From Nemophila menziesii (Eukaryota; Streptophyta; Magnoliopsida; Boraginales; Hydrophyllaceae), in assembly GCA_029959085.1 (NCBI GenBank), contig JARWIR010000002.1, positions 63,418,154-63,482,153 on the forward strand: a DNA stretch of 64,000 bases, written 5' to 3'. The notes beneath the pieces are model-generated. The model was not told the DNA's origin. It saw nothing but the letters and a program-made list of their open reading frames with translations, and made no database searches. The position numbers were made by a program, and so were the translations under genes. Position 1 is the stretch's first letter. The number at the start of each line of letters is the position of its first letter. Positions 43,351-54,943 of this stretch are shown piece by piece.

Positions 43351-44127
43351 GTGGTCCTAACCTAGTGTTTGGTTACATGAAGTTTTGGCTATGTTAGGAA
43401 AGTATAGTAGCGGAAAGAAGCAATAAGTTAAGTATTTAACTTTAGGAATTAGTTTGTTTGTCCTCGACATCATAAACACTTCTCTCTACACATTTTGTTT
43501 GTGTTTAGGAACGATCTATCAAATCAAAAATTTGATAAATGGATTAATTATGCTCTATCAATAGGTTCTTTTGAGCGATTCTCAGTGTTGTCATTAGTGG
43601 TTGGAGATATTTTGCAGTTCCGGTGTACATTGCTACCCTGGTTTTAGTACATGTGGTAGAGTTCTTGATTCATCTAGAAGTTCATTGAACCTGAATACAG
43701 TTGAGACGCTTGTTTGCACTCAAAATTGGTTGAGGTACTTGATTCCTATCTCCCTTTGAACTTCAATGGATCACATTGAAGAATTAGAGCGCGAGTTCAT
43801 TACATAATATCATTAATACTTATATTCAATTATTTATCGTGTAACTATTTACTTACTTAGTCCCTTATTCTTACTTCTTTGTTATGTACTTTTGACATGA
43901 ATTCGACCGAAGTCGTAGACTAGATGATACATCTCGGTAAACACTCCATTAAATAGTTTATTTGACACGATTTGCGTTGTTTGTGGGTAATTATCATCAT
44001 GTTTTGAGTTATTATTGATTGTTGATTTGGCTACGAGGATCCCCTGGTTGAATTACTTACTTATATGAGGTCTATGGAGTTACAACTAAGGCCTATGACG
44101 ACTAAACAAAAAAATTACTTTGCAGCC
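43351..44127. other. No recognisable feature
   Basis: This AT-rich sequence has no supported ORF or repeat. The last 60 bases encode, in frame with the LINE ORF, a short stretch that belongs to the pre-insertion sequence, which resumes at 45025. Confidence 0.4.
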
Positions 44128-44964
44128 AATAATGATTCGTTTAATTTCAAGAAATGGATTTATTTCATTAGATTAAGTATCTCTGAAACTGAACTAAGTA
44201 ATAAAGGCATTGGAGAATTGGCATTCTACATTGTTTGGTCAATTTGGAAAGGCAGAAATGAGGCTATCTTTAGAGGCAAAACTCCTGACCCTTTAGAAAT
44301 TTTATCAGAAGCTTTAAAAGCCAATGATGACTTTATATTATCCAAAAGGATTAAGACTGAGGCTAATCAGCATAATAATGATATTATGAGAGTCCTGAAC
44401 TCTACACAACCTTATAACTCACAAAATAATGCAACTCAGGTGATTCACCTTAGAGAAGGCAGAGTAGAGAACTGGATATCACCTGAAAATGGAAGTTTTA
44501 AAGTTAATTGTGATGCAACTTTTGATCACAAAACTAACCAAGCTGCTTATGCTTGTCTTACCAGGGACAGTAAAGGGGTGTTAATTGATGGATGCTCAAG
44601 GAAGTTTTTTGCTCATTCTCCACTTGAAGCAGAGGCTAGAGGACTATTTCAAGCATGCTCTATGGCTTCAAGTCTTCCTTTAGGCAAAGTTGAAGTGGAA
44701 AATGATTGTTTAACCCTTATTCAGCAATGTACTAGTAGAGAGAAATTTTTTTGTAATGTTAAAGGGCTAGTTAGTAGTATTTGTAAGATGAAACAATGTT
44801 GTAATTTTAAAATCTCATTTGTAAGGAGATCAAAAAACTCTTGCGCAGATTGGGTGGCTAAACAGGAGATTAAAGGCTCCTTGTTTAGCCTTTGGAACTC
44901 TTTTCCACCTCCCAAACTCGCATCTCTCTTAGCTAGAGACTTTAACGCTGTAGGAATTGGGTGA
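44065..44964 (+). CDS. Chimeric ORF: flanking sequence fused to LINE RNase H domain
   Basis: The 299-residue ORF is open to TGA. Its first 25 residues come from sequence left of the LINE (up to 44139); the rest is LINE protein. It reads FYIVWSIWKGRNEAIF, typical of the region before the RNase H domain of plant LINEs. The RNase H domain (RVT_3 type) follows at about 140-270 with acidic residues D150 (NCDATF), E188/E190, D214 and D262 (CADW) all present. The protein could fold as an RNase H, but no promoter or reverse transcriptase accompanies it. Probably a fossil; expression is unknown. Confidence 0.6.
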   Translation: MRSMELQLRPMTTKQKNYFAANNDSFNFKKWIYFIRLSISETELSNKGIGELAFYIVWSIWKGRNEAIFRGKTPDPLEILSEALKANDDFILSKRIKTEANQHNNDIMRVLNSTQPYNSQNNATQVIHLREGRVENWISPENGSFKVNCDATFDHKTNQAAYACLTRDSKGVLIDGCSRKFFAHSPLEAEARGLFQACSMASSLPLGKVEVENDCLTLIQQCTSREKFFCNVKGLVSSICKMKQCCNFKISFVRRSKNSCADWVAKQEIKGSLFSLWNSFPPPKLASLLARDFNAVGIG

Positions 44965-45012
44965 TGTATTTTTGGAAGTTTTTTAATATATGCTTCTTTC
45001 GACTAAAAAAAA
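44140..45012 (+). mobile_element. 5'-truncated LINE with poly(A) tail
   Basis: This is the 3' end of a plant L1-type LINE: an RNase H coding end, a short 3' untranslated region and a poly(A) tail (45004-45014). A 12-bp duplication, AATAATGATTCG, flanks it (44128-44139 and 45013-45024; its first As may belong to the tail). The 5' end starts inside the coding region, as usual for truncated LINE copies. Confidence 0.85.
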
Positions 45013-45358
45013 AATAATGATTCGAATAATCTAAGACCAATCTTACGTATTATACTTGATTTTTTGCATTCATATGTTAAGCTGATATTGTCTCACTACG
45101 AATGTAGAGATGAACACGTTATAAGTGTCCATAATCGATTAGATAGTTTGATACTTTTTGTAATAGTTAGGTTAATTGTTTATTCGAGTTGTAAATTATA
45201 ATAGGTCATGATCTTGTCGATCTTTGTCGAATAATCGATTTAAAATAGTAAATTACCTTTGAACGTATCGATTTATACTAGTTGCAGTAACTTTCCGTTA
45301 GTTACAGCTAATTCTCGTAATTATGTAATAATTTGGGTATTAAAAGTATTTTTTCAAT

Positions 45359-45547
45359 GAGTAACGATATTTGTCACCCCTTTTCGGTTCATCCTTATAT
45401 CACCTCCTACGTGAAAGTTTTAAACACCCATCAGTGTGTTTATCTTTTCTAATTACTTTTTTTTCTCTTTGATTTAATGCCACATAAAGTGACACATAAA
45501 GGGTGATACAAGGATGAACCATACAGGGGTGACAAATATCATTACTC
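45359..45547. mobile_element. MITE with about 45-bp terminal inverted repeats
   Basis: The left end GAGTAACGATATTTGTCACC and the right end, read inverted as GAGTAATGATATTTGTCACC, continue similar through CGGTTCATCCTTATATCACC. Total length is 189 bp. The flanks share TTTTCAA (45351-45357 and 45548-45554), a possible target duplication. The superfamily is undecided. Confidence 0.75.
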
Positions 45548-45934
45548 TTTTCAAATTTAGTATATTTTAATTTTTAATTTTTAAAAGTCAAATTTAATCC
45601 AACTTTAGCTACTTTTGACCAAGATTAATCCGAACTAAATCAAGTTTGAGAATAGTAACCTACCTTAAGGTTAGTTTTCCTAATTTAGCAATCCAAAATA
45701 ATTAACCTCAGGTTAAGAAATTCCCAAACCCAAGCCCGACCTGACCCGACCCAACCCTATTTCAAACACCCTTGCTATTAAGAGTCTCTTTTGACAAAAA
45801 TGATTGATTATTTTGGAACAAAATGACATGAAACAGTGAGGGTATATTGGGAAATAGCAAAGACAACATGTACTAAAAGGATAGCGTTTCAGTTAAATTA
45901 GTTGTATCAGTGGAACTAAGAACACCAAAACGAA
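45548..45934. other. Upstream region of the DnaJ-like gene
   Basis: No TATA box is obvious. A run of GACCCGACC-type words lies near 45739-45760. The 5' untranslated region of the gene must lie here. Confidence 0.3.
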
Positions 45935-47672
45935 ATGGAACTCAGCTTGCAAACCTCAACTTTACAGATTGCCTCCTTCAATAAGAGTAAGGTGCCCTTT
46001 TCTTTCTTTTTTAAATCTTTGTATGTAATTTTTCAGGTAGGTTTGATCATAAGACTTCGTACTTAATACGAAGTTGCTCCCAACTACTACACAACTCTTG
46101 CTCTCTAGGATTGCTTATTTACTTACATGTTCAATTTGCTTTGTCATAAGTGGGTTCTTCCACCTATACTATTACTCTTATTGATAATTCTTGGTTCTGT
46201 AATAACTACGAGCTAAAGATAGTTGATAAGTTTGAGCTGAAGCATTAGGACCAATTTATGAACCATATAAGGATGATATAAATTCACGTTTTCTGTGACC
46301 CTCCTATTTCACCTTGCACTTAGTAATATTTCTGGATCTGCACCTTAGTAGTATAATGTTGTGTTTAAAGCCTCTAGTGGGACCCATATAGATCCTTCAT
46401 TGTCACTCTCGCCCACCAAAGCCTACTTTATGAATGATAAAAATTAAGGCCTCTTGGAACTTATATTCCATCAATGTGGTGTAATTGTATTCTCTAACAA
46501 TGAGTACAAATATTAAAGGGTGTATGTCTATTTAATGTTATTGCAACTATTAAATGCATTCTTTTATAATTTGGGGAGTAATATTTAAGTAAGTTAATTA
46601 CTGCAACGCCTAAATTTTGTGAGAATTGTTATTTAGAGTTGTTGGGTTGCAAAGAGAAACGAGAAATTACTGTGTAGGTGGGGCAATATAGGTGAAGTGA
46701 TTTAATTAATTAAATTTCAAAATTATTTAGAGTTGGTCATATTTCAATGTAGGAGATAGGTGGACTATCTTAATCACCGGTTAAATGTAATGTTATATAT
46801 TTATTTTGAGACTCAAAAACTCACTTTATTATATATTTTTTAGTACACAAAATGTTGCTTAATGTGAGATCGATCATTGGCCTAGTGGTTAGGTTACTCT
46901 GCAGAGACCAAAAGATCCTGGGATCGAATCTTATTGGAGTCAAAATGACTCCGAGTCCAAAGTGACTCTCTCATGTATTAAATAAAAAAAAAAAAATGTT
47001 GCTTAATGTATTTGTGTTTATTTTTAGTGTAAATACATAACACACCCTCAATGTATCTAACCAGTATTTTTACATTTAATCAGCAAGGGAACCAAGGTTT
47101 CAATATTGTGATGCAATTCAGAGAAGTAAGATATTTAAACAAAGCGGACAAGTATTAAGAGTACGTACTAGTGCATTACCAGAAACTGCCATCTCTATAG
47201 GAGTTGCAGCCTTAGTTGTAGGTGTTGCAACTAATCTTCTTATAAAACGAATAAAATCATCTGAATCAATTAAAGAGGTTATAATCATCAACTTACATAG
47301 TCTTTAAGACTCTTCTTTCTGATACGTTTTTTTATTAATGTAAAATTCTCTCCTCAGGTTCCGTTCAAAACCTGTGAAGATTGTGATGGATCAGGGATTT
47401 GTCCAGACTGTAAAGGTGAAGGTTTTGTGCTCAAGAAAATTTCCGAACAAAGTGCTGAGAAAGCTAGACAGAATTCAAAAATGGCCGCTACTAGATACAC
47501 AGCTGGGTGAGTACAATTTCTTATCTCTTTCTCTATATATATAGATTAGATGAACTCATAATACATGGCTAAAATTCTCAACAGGCTTCCGAAAAAGTGG
47601 AGCTACTGTACAAGATGCTCGTCTGCTCGATCATGTACTTCATGTGGTGGCAGTGGAAAGCTAAGCTACTGA
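45935..47672 (+). CDS. DnaJ-type cysteine-rich zinc-finger protein, probably plastid-targeted
   Basis: Four exons: 45935-45986, 47084-47277, 47358-47506, 47585-47672, all with GT-AG borders and matching phases; the donor after exon 1 is a strong GTAAGG. The product is 160 residues. The N-terminus (MELSLQTSTLQIASF) and the basic segment after it suit a transit peptide. A hydrophobic stretch in exon 2 (AISIGVAALVVGVATNLLI) may span a membrane. Exon 3 has CEDCDGSG and CPDCKGEG; exon 4 has CTRC and CTSCGGSG, so four CxxC pairs bind zinc as in the DnaJ central domain; there is no J domain. Plant relatives (BSD2- and LQY1-like proteins) act in chloroplast protein folding and photosystem assembly. 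The exact role is inferred. Exon 1 is very short and rests on splice signals alone. Confidence 0.8.
46866..46995 (+). mobile_element. tRNA-derived SINE in intron 1
   Basis: The 130-bp element has a box A-like TGGCCTAGTGGTTAGG, a box B-like GGGATCGAATC and a poly(A) end. The 14-bp duplication ATGTTGCTTAATGT flanks it (46852-46865 and 46996-47009). The paralogous intron at 61790-61815 lacks it and shows one uninterrupted target. Confidence 0.9.
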
Positions 47673-48123
47673 GAGTCTTATTTATTTTTGGAATGAGAGG
47701 CCTTACGTGTAGATATAGTTTTTGAGGCCTTAACCTCTATCTGTAATTTTTTTTCGTCACTACATTTTCTCCTTTTGGCTGTTGTTGCTTGAAAAACTCA
47801 GTAAGACCTTCCACTTCTAAATGATACACAAAAAGATCTTCCTAACTTTGGAAGTTGTAGATTGGTTAGTTAAGTCCGTATAGATAATAGAACTCCCCTT
47901 GTTCTTCCTTATATTAAGTGCATACCCAATGGCATGATTGAACTAGTAACATTGGATTCTACCATTCTTCAAATACTATTTGTTTGTCAAAATAAAGCTA
48001 TGTTCCTATAAATGTGAGTAAGAAACTCAAATCCGTATGTGATTAGTCGTGGTGCGCGAAAAAAAAGTAAGAAACTCAAAGAATTCGATCATAGATTTTT
48101 TGTCCAATCACATATATTGATAT
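47673..48123 (+). other. 3' region of the DnaJ-like gene
   Basis: This is AT-rich sequence similar to 62740-63200 in unit 2, with no ORF. The 3' untranslated region and poly(A) site should lie in the first part. Confidence 0.5.
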
Positions 48124-48911
48124 TGTCATCATTTGGGTAATTTACCCAAGTGAAATTTCTTACTTTAACTCAATTTTTTCGTGGGTCTCGAACCTCGTTA
48201 TAAGTCAGGACAAAAACGAAAGTTTTTCGTCTTACTTCGGTAATGAATTTTATGTATTCACTTGTGTAAAACAAATGAAAGGTGAATGAGAAATTGAGTG
48301 TTAAATTTGAGGTATAGGAAGAGTTTTTATGAACTAGAAAAAAAAAATAGTCACTCAATATAAAGTTCTTAGCACTTAAGAATTGGGCCCTTAGAGGCAT
48401 CCACTTTTGGCCTTGGGCTTGGCTTGGTTTGGACTATTCTTTTGTAAAATTAAAAGGGCTTGGGCTATCATTTTAATTTTGAATTGTAACGTTCTAATCT
48501 TTCCTGAAACATCTTCTTCCTCAAACATCATCTCCCATGAAACGTTGCGGGTCAGATTTAAACAGGTGCTTCTACACCTATAAATACATGGCCAAAACTA
48601 GTTTTCATTCATTCAGTTTTTTTTGCAAACAAATTACATAAAAGCAAGAGAGATAAAACACCATTGAAAGTTCGAAGTTTCTGCAGATTTTCAAGTGTCT
48701 GATATTTGCAGTGTTGATCGTTGTATCCTGGAGGTTGAAGCCAAACAAAAACGTAAGACACCAGTGCGTGGCTAATAAACCTTAAAGACATAGGATCTAA
48801 TCCTAGCCTCGATCAGTAACAGGTTTTTTGTTTATTTATATTTTTTTCTGCATTTTATTTTTTTTCTATCTCCTTTTGTTTATGAATCAAGATAACTCAA
48901 TGGAGATAACA
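48124..48911 (+). mobile_element. 5' LTR of element G
   Basis: It begins TGTCATCATTTGGG and ends GGAGATAACA. The TATA box CTATAAATA lies at 48579-48587. What follows (ATTTAAGGTTTATTATCGC) is not a recognisable primer site of the usual initiator-Met type. Confidence 0.9.
48579..48587 (+). promoter_or_regulatory. TATA box in G LTR
   Basis: CTATAAATA, with an identical word in the 3' LTR near 54217. It is likely the core promoter of the element. Confidence 0.6.
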
Positions 48912-49164
48912 ATTTAAGGTTTATTATCGCTACTGTTATCTTGATTCTTATTTCGGTTTTTCAACTGCATAATCTAAATTCTAAGTTCTACAACAAGATT
49001 TTAAAACTTGGGACTTTAGTCTGCCTAACAAGAGATAAACTCTTGGGAAAGACAAGAATCTAGATATCCAGTCTTAAAACTATATTATTTCGTGTTGTAT
49101 ACATCTACTGTATCAAACACATACTAAATCTCTTCTGCTGGGTTGTTTTGTTGAAAGTAACTGA

Positions 49165-50022
49165 ATGGCTAAAGAACCAGAAAATATAAATGCTTCTGCA
49201 ATAATGCAACAGCAAAATGAAACTGGTGGTACTTCAAGGCCCAACGTGCATATGACAGTACCTATGGGTCCTGCTGAAAGACCAGAGAAGTTTGGTGGTC
49301 CAAACTTTAAAACATGGCAACAGAAAATGTTGTTCTACTTGACTACTTTGAGTCTTGCGGGGTTTCTCAAAGAAAATGCTCCAGAAACGGGAGATGATCC
49401 TGATGCTCAAACTGTTCATGCCGTGGAAGCATGGAACCATTCAGACTTTTTGTGCAAAAACTACATTCTCAATTGTCTAGACAATTCTCTGTATAATGTG
49501 TATTGCACTATGAAATCGGCTAAACAACTCTGGGATTCCCTAGAGAAAAAATACAAAACTGAAGACGCCGGTACCAAAAAGTTTGTGGTTGGTAAGTTTT
49601 TGGAGTTTAAAATAATAGACTCGAAATTTCTGATGTCGCAGGTGCAGCAGTTTCAGTTAATACTACATGAGTTAGATGCTGAAGTAATGAGATTGGTGGA
49701 ATCCTTCCAAGTTGCTGCATTGGTTGAAAAATTACCACCAATGTACAAAGACTTCAAGAACTATCTAAAGCACAAGCGCAAGCAAATCAGTCTTGAAGAT
49801 TTGATCGTTCGGTTGAGGATTGAAGAAGACAACCGACTAGCCGAGAAAGGAAGTAACTTTCGTTCGTTTGAAGCCAAGGTTAATGTTGTGGAACAACCGA
49901 GGTCTAACCACAACAACAAACGGAAAAGGCAAGGACAACCTAATGACAACAAGAAGAAGGCTAAGTTTGACGGAAATTGTCACAACTGTGGAAAATATGG
50001 TCATCGCGCAAAAGATTGTTGA
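49165..50022 (+). CDS. gag of element G
   Basis: 285 residues. The ATG at 49165 is about 250 bases after the LTR and opens MAKEPENINASAIMQQQNE. The capsid region (about 45-240) has FGGPNFKTWQQKM and LWDSLEKKYKTEDAG, typical of the UBN2-type gag of copia elements. A basic stretch (NNKRKRQGQPND) precedes the zinc knuckle CHNCGKYGHRAKDC (CX2CX4HX4C) at the very end. A TGA follows the last cysteine directly. The pol ORF continues in the same frame, so this is either a decay mutation or a site that limits pol synthesis. Confidence 0.9.
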   Translation: MAKEPENINASAIMQQQNETGGTSRPNVHMTVPMGPAERPEKFGGPNFKTWQQKMLFYLTTLSLAGFLKENAPETGDDPDAQTVHAVEAWNHSDFLCKNYILNCLDNSLYNVYCTMKSAKQLWDSLEKKYKTEDAGTKKFVVGKFLEFKIIDSKFLMSQVQQFQLILHELDAEVMRLVESFQVAALVEKLPPMYKDFKNYLKHKRKQISLEDLIVRLRIEEDNRLAEKGSNFRSFEAKVNVVEQPRSNHNNKRKRQGQPNDNKKKAKFDGNCHNCGKYGHRAKDC

Positions 50023-50073
50023 AACAAGAAGGCACAAGGAAACCAGAAGAAAGGTAACAATAGTCAAGCAAAT

Positions 50074-53000
50074 ATGACAGAGCTTTCTGATGGTATTGAA
50101 GAGATGAATCTCGCTGCAATGATTTCTGAGGTGAATCTCGCTGGAAATCCTAAACAGTGCTTGGTTGACACCGGAGCAACAAGATATGTGTGTTCGGAGA
50201 AAAAGATGTTCAAGACCTACAAGACATCTCCAAATGAAGAAATTCTTTACATGGTAAATTCGTCAACCTCAAAAGTTCAAGGAGTGGGACAAGTTGTGCT
50301 GAAGATGACCTTTGGAAAGGATTTAACCTTGAACAATGTGTTGCATGTACCAGATATTCGTAAGAATCTTGTTTCTGGTTCCTTACTTAACAAGGCCGTA
50401 TTCAAGCTTGTATTTGTAGCTGATAAATTTGTACGTTCGAAAAATGAGATGTATGTAGGCAAAGGGTACCTATGTGACGGTCTGTTTAAGCTAAATGTAA
50501 TGACCGTGGTACCTCCTAAAAATGTAACAAATTATGTGATGAATAAGAATTCTTCTTCCGTTTACTTGTTGGATTCTCCTAATTTATGGCATGATAAATT
50601 AGGACATGTTAATTTTTGTTCATTAACTAAACTTGTAAACGATGGTTTGTTACCAAATGTTAACTTTAAATCTCAAGAAAAATGTGAGATATGCGTAGAG
50701 TCCAAGTTGACAAGAAAGTCGTTTAAAAATGTTGAAAGGTCATCAGAACCTTTAGAGTTAATTCACAGTGACATATGTGACTTAAAGTTTGTGCAAACTA
50801 GAAGTGGTAAGAAATACTTCATTACCTTTATAGACGATTGCACAAGATATTGCTATATCTACTTGCTTCATAGTAAGGATGAGGCCTTAGAAGCATTTAA
50901 GCAATATAAAACTGAGGTTGAGAATCAACTAAGTAAAAAGATCAAGAATCTCAGAACGGATAGGGGAGGAGAATATGTTTCTCCTTTTGAAGAATATTGT
51001 GCTGAACATGGAATAATCCATCAAACAACAGCCCCTTATTCGCCTCAACAAAACGGTGTTGCAGAACGCAAGAACCGTACTTTAAAAGAAATGATGAATG
51101 CTCTTTTGATAAACTCGGGAGCACCGCAAAACTTGTGCGGAGAAGCTTTGCTTAGTGCAAATCATATCTTAAATAAAGTACCCCACAAGAAACTAGATAA
51201 GACCCCCTACGAACTTTGGAAAGGAAACCCACCTTCGTTCAAATACTTAAAAGTGTGGGGATGCTTAGCAAAGGTTGCTGTTACAGCACAAAAAATGGTC
51301 AAGTTAGGACCAAAAACGATAGACTGTCTATTCATTGGATATGCACACAATAGTGCAGCCTATCAGTTTCTTGTTTACCGATCAGACAATGTTGACATCA
51401 GTGTTAACACGGTAATTGAATCAAGAAATGCATATTTCTTTGAAACAATTTTCCCATGCAAAATTACACAAGAACGAATTTCTTCAAAAAGGACTCATGA
51501 TGACATAGAAGATGGTCATCAAGAGAAGGACCAAGAATCGTTACAAGATAACGATGAAACAAGAAGAAGTAAGAGAATCAGAACCTCTACTTCTTTTGGT
51601 CCTGACTTCCTTACCTTTTTATTGGAAGATGAACCACGAACTTTTAAAGAAGCTATGTCTACTCCAGAAGCTCCTTATTGGAAAGAAGCGGTTAAAAGTG
51701 AGATAGATTCTATCATGCAAAACCATACGTGGGAGTTAGTAGATCTTCCCCCTGGGAGTAAACCACTGGGAAGTAAATGGATTTTTAAAAGAAAATTGAA
51801 AACTGATGGATCTATCGAAAAGTATAAGGCAAGACTAGTAGTAAAAGGTTATAGTCAAAAAGAAGGACTTGACTATTTTGATACCTTTTCACCAGTAACC
51901 AGAATTTCATCCATAAGAATGCTTATTGCAATAGCATCGATCTATAAGCTTGAAATTCATCAGATGGATGTTAAAACTGCTTTTCTTATCTGGGAACTTA
52001 AAGAGGAAATCTACGTGGAACAACCCGAAGGATATAAAGTTCCAGGAAAAGAAAGGAAGGTGTGTAGGCTGATCAAATCCTTATATGGATTAAAGCAAGC
52101 ACCCAAACAATGGCATGAAAAATTTGATAAAGTCATGATTGGTAATGGCTTTAAAATAAATGAGTGTGACAAATGTGTATATGTAAAAGGTATTGATAAA
52201 GGATATGTCATTGTTTGTTTATATGTAGACGATATGTTAATTATTGGGAGTAATAATGACATAATCACTTCTACAAAGAAGATGCTCTCAAGTAAGTTCG
52301 ACATGAAAGACTTAGGCATTGCTGATGTTATCTTAGGTATTAAGATAATGAGAAAATCTGAGGGGTTAGTATTAAATCAATCCCATTACATAGAAAAAAT
52401 ACTAAATGAGTTTAGTAAAGGCGATACGAATATCGCAAAGACTCCTGTTGACGTAAATCTACACTTGGCAAAGAATACTGGTGATACAATCAATCAGTTA
52501 GAGTATTCTCGTATAATTGGAAGTCTAATGTACTTAATGAACTACACAAGGCCTTATATTGCACATGCAGTTAGTAAGTTAAGTAGATTTACAATAAATC
52601 CAGGAAGAGATCATTGGATTGCAATAGTAAGAGTTCTATGGTACTTGAGATACACTCTGAACGAAGGATTGCACTACACTGGAGATCTAGCTGTATTAGA
52701 AGGATATAGCGATGCTAACTGGATATCTGATTCCTCCGACTCAAAATCCACAAGCGGATTTGTCTTTATGTTAGGAGGAGCAGCAGTCTCATGGAAATCT
52801 TCTAAACAAACATGTATAGCTAGATCCACCATGGAATCTGAATTTATAGCTTTGGATAAAGCTGCTGAGGAAGCCGAATGGCTTCGTAATTTCCTAGAAG
52901 ATTTTCCTAATTGGCCAAAACCGGTGCCAGCTATCTGCATACACTGTGATAGTCAGGCTGCCATCGGTAGAGCCTTAAATGAAATGTATAATGGTAATTC

Positions 53001-53199
53001 TAGACATATACGTCGTAGACACAATACCATAAGACAATTGCTCTCAAATGGGGTTATCACAATTGACTATGTGAGGTCAAAGGATAACATTGCAGATCCC
53101 TTGACTAAAGGATTACCAAAAGAGCAAGTGCGTAACTTATCTAGGCTAATGGGTCTAAAGCCTATTGAAATGAGTTGCCATAATGGAAACCCTACTTAG
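50074..53199 (+). CDS. pol of element G: protease, integrase, reverse transcriptase, RNase H
   Basis: 1041 residues from the first ATG after the stop; the frame itself opens right after 50022. Protease active site DTGA at 32. Pre-integrase zinc region with WHDKLGHV and CEIC at about 172-205; integrase D at 233 (HSDIC), D near 296 (RTDRGGEY) and E near 331 (NGVAERKNR). Reverse transcriptase from about 569 (WIFKRKLK) with [11 protein letters not shown] where TAFLNGxLxEE is usual, and the catalytic YVDD at 717-720. RNase H from about 880 (SDANW) with SKSTSGF, ESEF and the end [13 protein letters not shown]. Apart from the altered TAFL segment, catalytic residues seem intact. There is no stop inside. 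It acts in virus-like particles to copy and integrate the element. Confidence 0.92.
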   Translation: MTELSDGIEEMNLAAMISEVNLAGNPKQCLVDTGATRYVCSEKKMFKTYKTSPNEEILYMVNSSTSKVQGVGQVVLKMTFGKDLTLNNVLHVPDIRKNLVSGSLLNKAVFKLVFVADKFVRSKNEMYVGKGYLCDGLFKLNVMTVVPPKNVTNYVMNKNSSSVYLLDSPNLWHDKLGHVNFCSLTKLVNDGLLPNVNFKSQEKCEICVESKLTRKSFKNVERSSEPLELIHSDICDLKFVQTRSGKKYFITFIDDCTRYCYIYLLHSKDEALEAFKQYKTEVENQLSKKIKNLRTDRGGEYVSPFEEYCAEHGIIHQTTAPYSPQQNGVAERKNRTLKEMMNALLINSGAPQNLCGEALLSANHILNKVPHKKLDKTPYELWKGNPPSFKYLKVWGCLAKVAVTAQKMVKLGPKTIDCLFIGYAHNSAAYQFLVYRSDNVDISVNTVIESRNAYFFETIFPCKITQERISSKRTHDDIEDGHQEKDQESLQDNDETRRSKRIRTSTSFGPDFLTFLLEDEPRTFKEAMSTPEAPYWKEAVKSEIDSIMQNHTWELVDLPPGSKPLGSKWIFKRKLKTDGSIEKYKARLVVKGYSQKEGLDYFDTFSPVTRISSIRMLIAIASIYKLEIHQMDVKTAFLIWELKEEIYVEQPEGYKVPGKERKVCRLIKSLYGLKQAPKQWHEKFDKVMIGNGFKINECDKCVYVKGIDKGYVIVCLYVDDMLIIGSNNDIITSTKKMLSSKFDMKDLGIADVILGIKIMRKSEGLVLNQSHYIEKILNEFSKGDTNIAKTPVDVNLHLAKNTGDTINQLEYSRIIGSLMYLMNYTRPYIAHAVSKLSRFTINPGRDHWIAIVRVLWYLRYTLNEGLHYTGDLAVLEGYSDANWISDSSDSKSTSGFVFMLGGAAVSWKSSKQTCIARSTMESEFIALDKAAEEAEWLRNFLEDFPNWPKPVPAICIHCDSQAAIGRALNEMYNGNSRHIRRRHNTIRQLLSNGVITIDYVRSKDNIADPLTKGLPKEQVRNLSRLMGLKPIEMSCHNGNPT

Positions 53200-53763
53200 T
53201 AGATTGGAGATCCCATGATCTAAGTTCAAAGGGAAAACCGAATTATGCAAAAAGCAACTCGGCGCTAAACATTGTGGGGATTTCTCCCGAAACCATTCCT
53301 AGAACCTAAATACAATGCTTCTTGTACAAAGATGAGGTTAAGCAAAGCTTTTAATGGTTCTTGTATATTAAATTAAAAGATAGGGTAATATATGATATTC
53401 TTGACAAGAGACCACCTATATGAGTAAAGGAGTGAGGGCCGCTCCTAAGAAAATTTTGAAAGGCTGATTTTCTGAAAAAGTACTCATGAATCCAGGAGTT
53501 GTCCAGGGCCAAAAATGGACACAACCGTGAGAACCATATAATGGTCGGCAGGGTACTATGTAAGTTCTATTGACTTGATATACATCAAAGCTGAACAGTT
53601 CAAGTAATCAAGTTCACTGGTTAGCAAGTAAATCCGATAGCCCTTACTAGAGAAGGTTCAAGGCCAAAAGCTACCTTTCTCGACGTAGTATTCTTCCATG
53701 TTTTTCTCTCTTATTTTGTTTTTCATATGCATTATGACCAGTCAATTTCATTCATGTGGGGAA
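53200..53763 (+). other. 3' internal region and polypurine tract of element G
   Basis: No ORF. The purine run GTGGGGAA (53756-53763) abuts the 3' LTR and serves as polypurine tract. Confidence 0.7.
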
Positions 53764-54550
53764 TGTTATCATTTGGGTAATTTACCCAAGTGAAATTTCT
53801 TACTTTAACTCAATTTTTTCGTGGGTCTCGAACCTCGTTATAAGTCAGGACAAAAACGAAAGTTTTTCGTCTTACTTCGGTAATGAATTTTATGTATTCA
53901 CTTGTGTAAAACAAATGAAAGGTGAATGAGAAATTTAGTGTTTAATTTGAGGTATAGGAAGAGTTTTTATGAACTAGAAAAAAAAAATAGTCACTCAATA
54001 TAAAGTTCTTAGCACTTAAGAATTGGGCCTTTAGGGGCATCCACTTTTGGGCTTGGGCTTGGCTTGGTTTGGACTATTCTTTTGTAAAATTAAAAGGGCT
54101 TGGGCTATCATTTTAATTTGAATTGTAACGTTCTAATCTTTCCTGAAACATCTTCTTCCTCAAACGTCATCTCCCATGGAACGTTGCGGGTCAGATTTAA
54201 ACAGGTGCTTCTACACCTATAAATACATGGCTAAAACTAGTTTTCATTCATTCAGTTATTTTTTGCAAACAAATTACATAAAAGCAAGAGAGATAAAACA
54301 CCATTGAAAGTTCGAAGTTTCTGCAGATTTTCAAGTGTCTGATATTTGCAGTGTTGATCGTTGTATCCTGGAGGTTGAAGCCAAACAAAAACGTAAGACA
54401 CCAGTGCGTGGCTAATAAACCTTAAAGACATAGGATCTAATCCTAGCCTCGATCAGTAACATGTTTTTTGTTTATTTATATTTTTTCTGCATTTTATTTT
54501 TGTTCTATCTCCTTTTGTTTATGAATCAAGATAACTCACTGGAGATAACA
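53764..54550 (+). mobile_element. 3' LTR of element G
   Basis: It begins TGTTATCATTTGGG and ends GGAGATAACA, 787 bp. The target duplication GATAT follows. Confidence 0.93.
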
Positions 54551-54943
54551 GATATTCTGTCACACATTTTGCAAAGATATCAACCACCGTGTTAACTTCT
54601 CTCTTCACATGTAATACTTTCTATTCAGCGAATTTATCCATAGATCTTCAAATATCAACAGTCATTGGTTAGATTCTCTAATTAATTCCCTTTCTATCGT
54701 TGATGCCTTGAATAATTCTTAAAATTATCAAAGTAGAAAGAGCAACTATGAAAATTAAGATATGCTGCAGATCTCATGGTCCAGATTTCATCCTCCGTTG
54801 CGTTATTCACTTTACCTCTTTTGGCTATCTTGTGTTTAATCTCCCCATTATTATTGTCTGCAATTGAAACTGCACTCGTTGGTTCTCATTTCTTAGTGAA
54901 AGAGACATCATTCAGTCAAATGATTTTAGCGTCATCCTGAGTA

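Larger units (their letters stand above)
48124..54550 (+). mobile_element. Element G: nearly complete copia LTR retrotransposon
   Basis: The 5' LTR is 48124-48911 (788 bp) and the 3' LTR 53764-54550 (787 bp), with about 15 differences by eye. The target duplication GATAT is perfect (48119-48123 and 54551-54555). Gag and pol lie in one frame, split by a single TGA. All copia domains are present in the copia order: protease, integrase, reverse transcriptase, RNase H. The paralogous unit 2 lacks the element. Confidence 0.95.

Noticed and set aside
46866..46995. Possible tRNA gene (box A and box B words)
   Set aside because: No tRNA cloverleaf; poly(A) end and 14-bp target duplication show a SINE.
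52011..52319. Minus-strand ORF inside G pol
   Set aside because: Antisense to conserved reverse transcriptase sequence; a chance frame.
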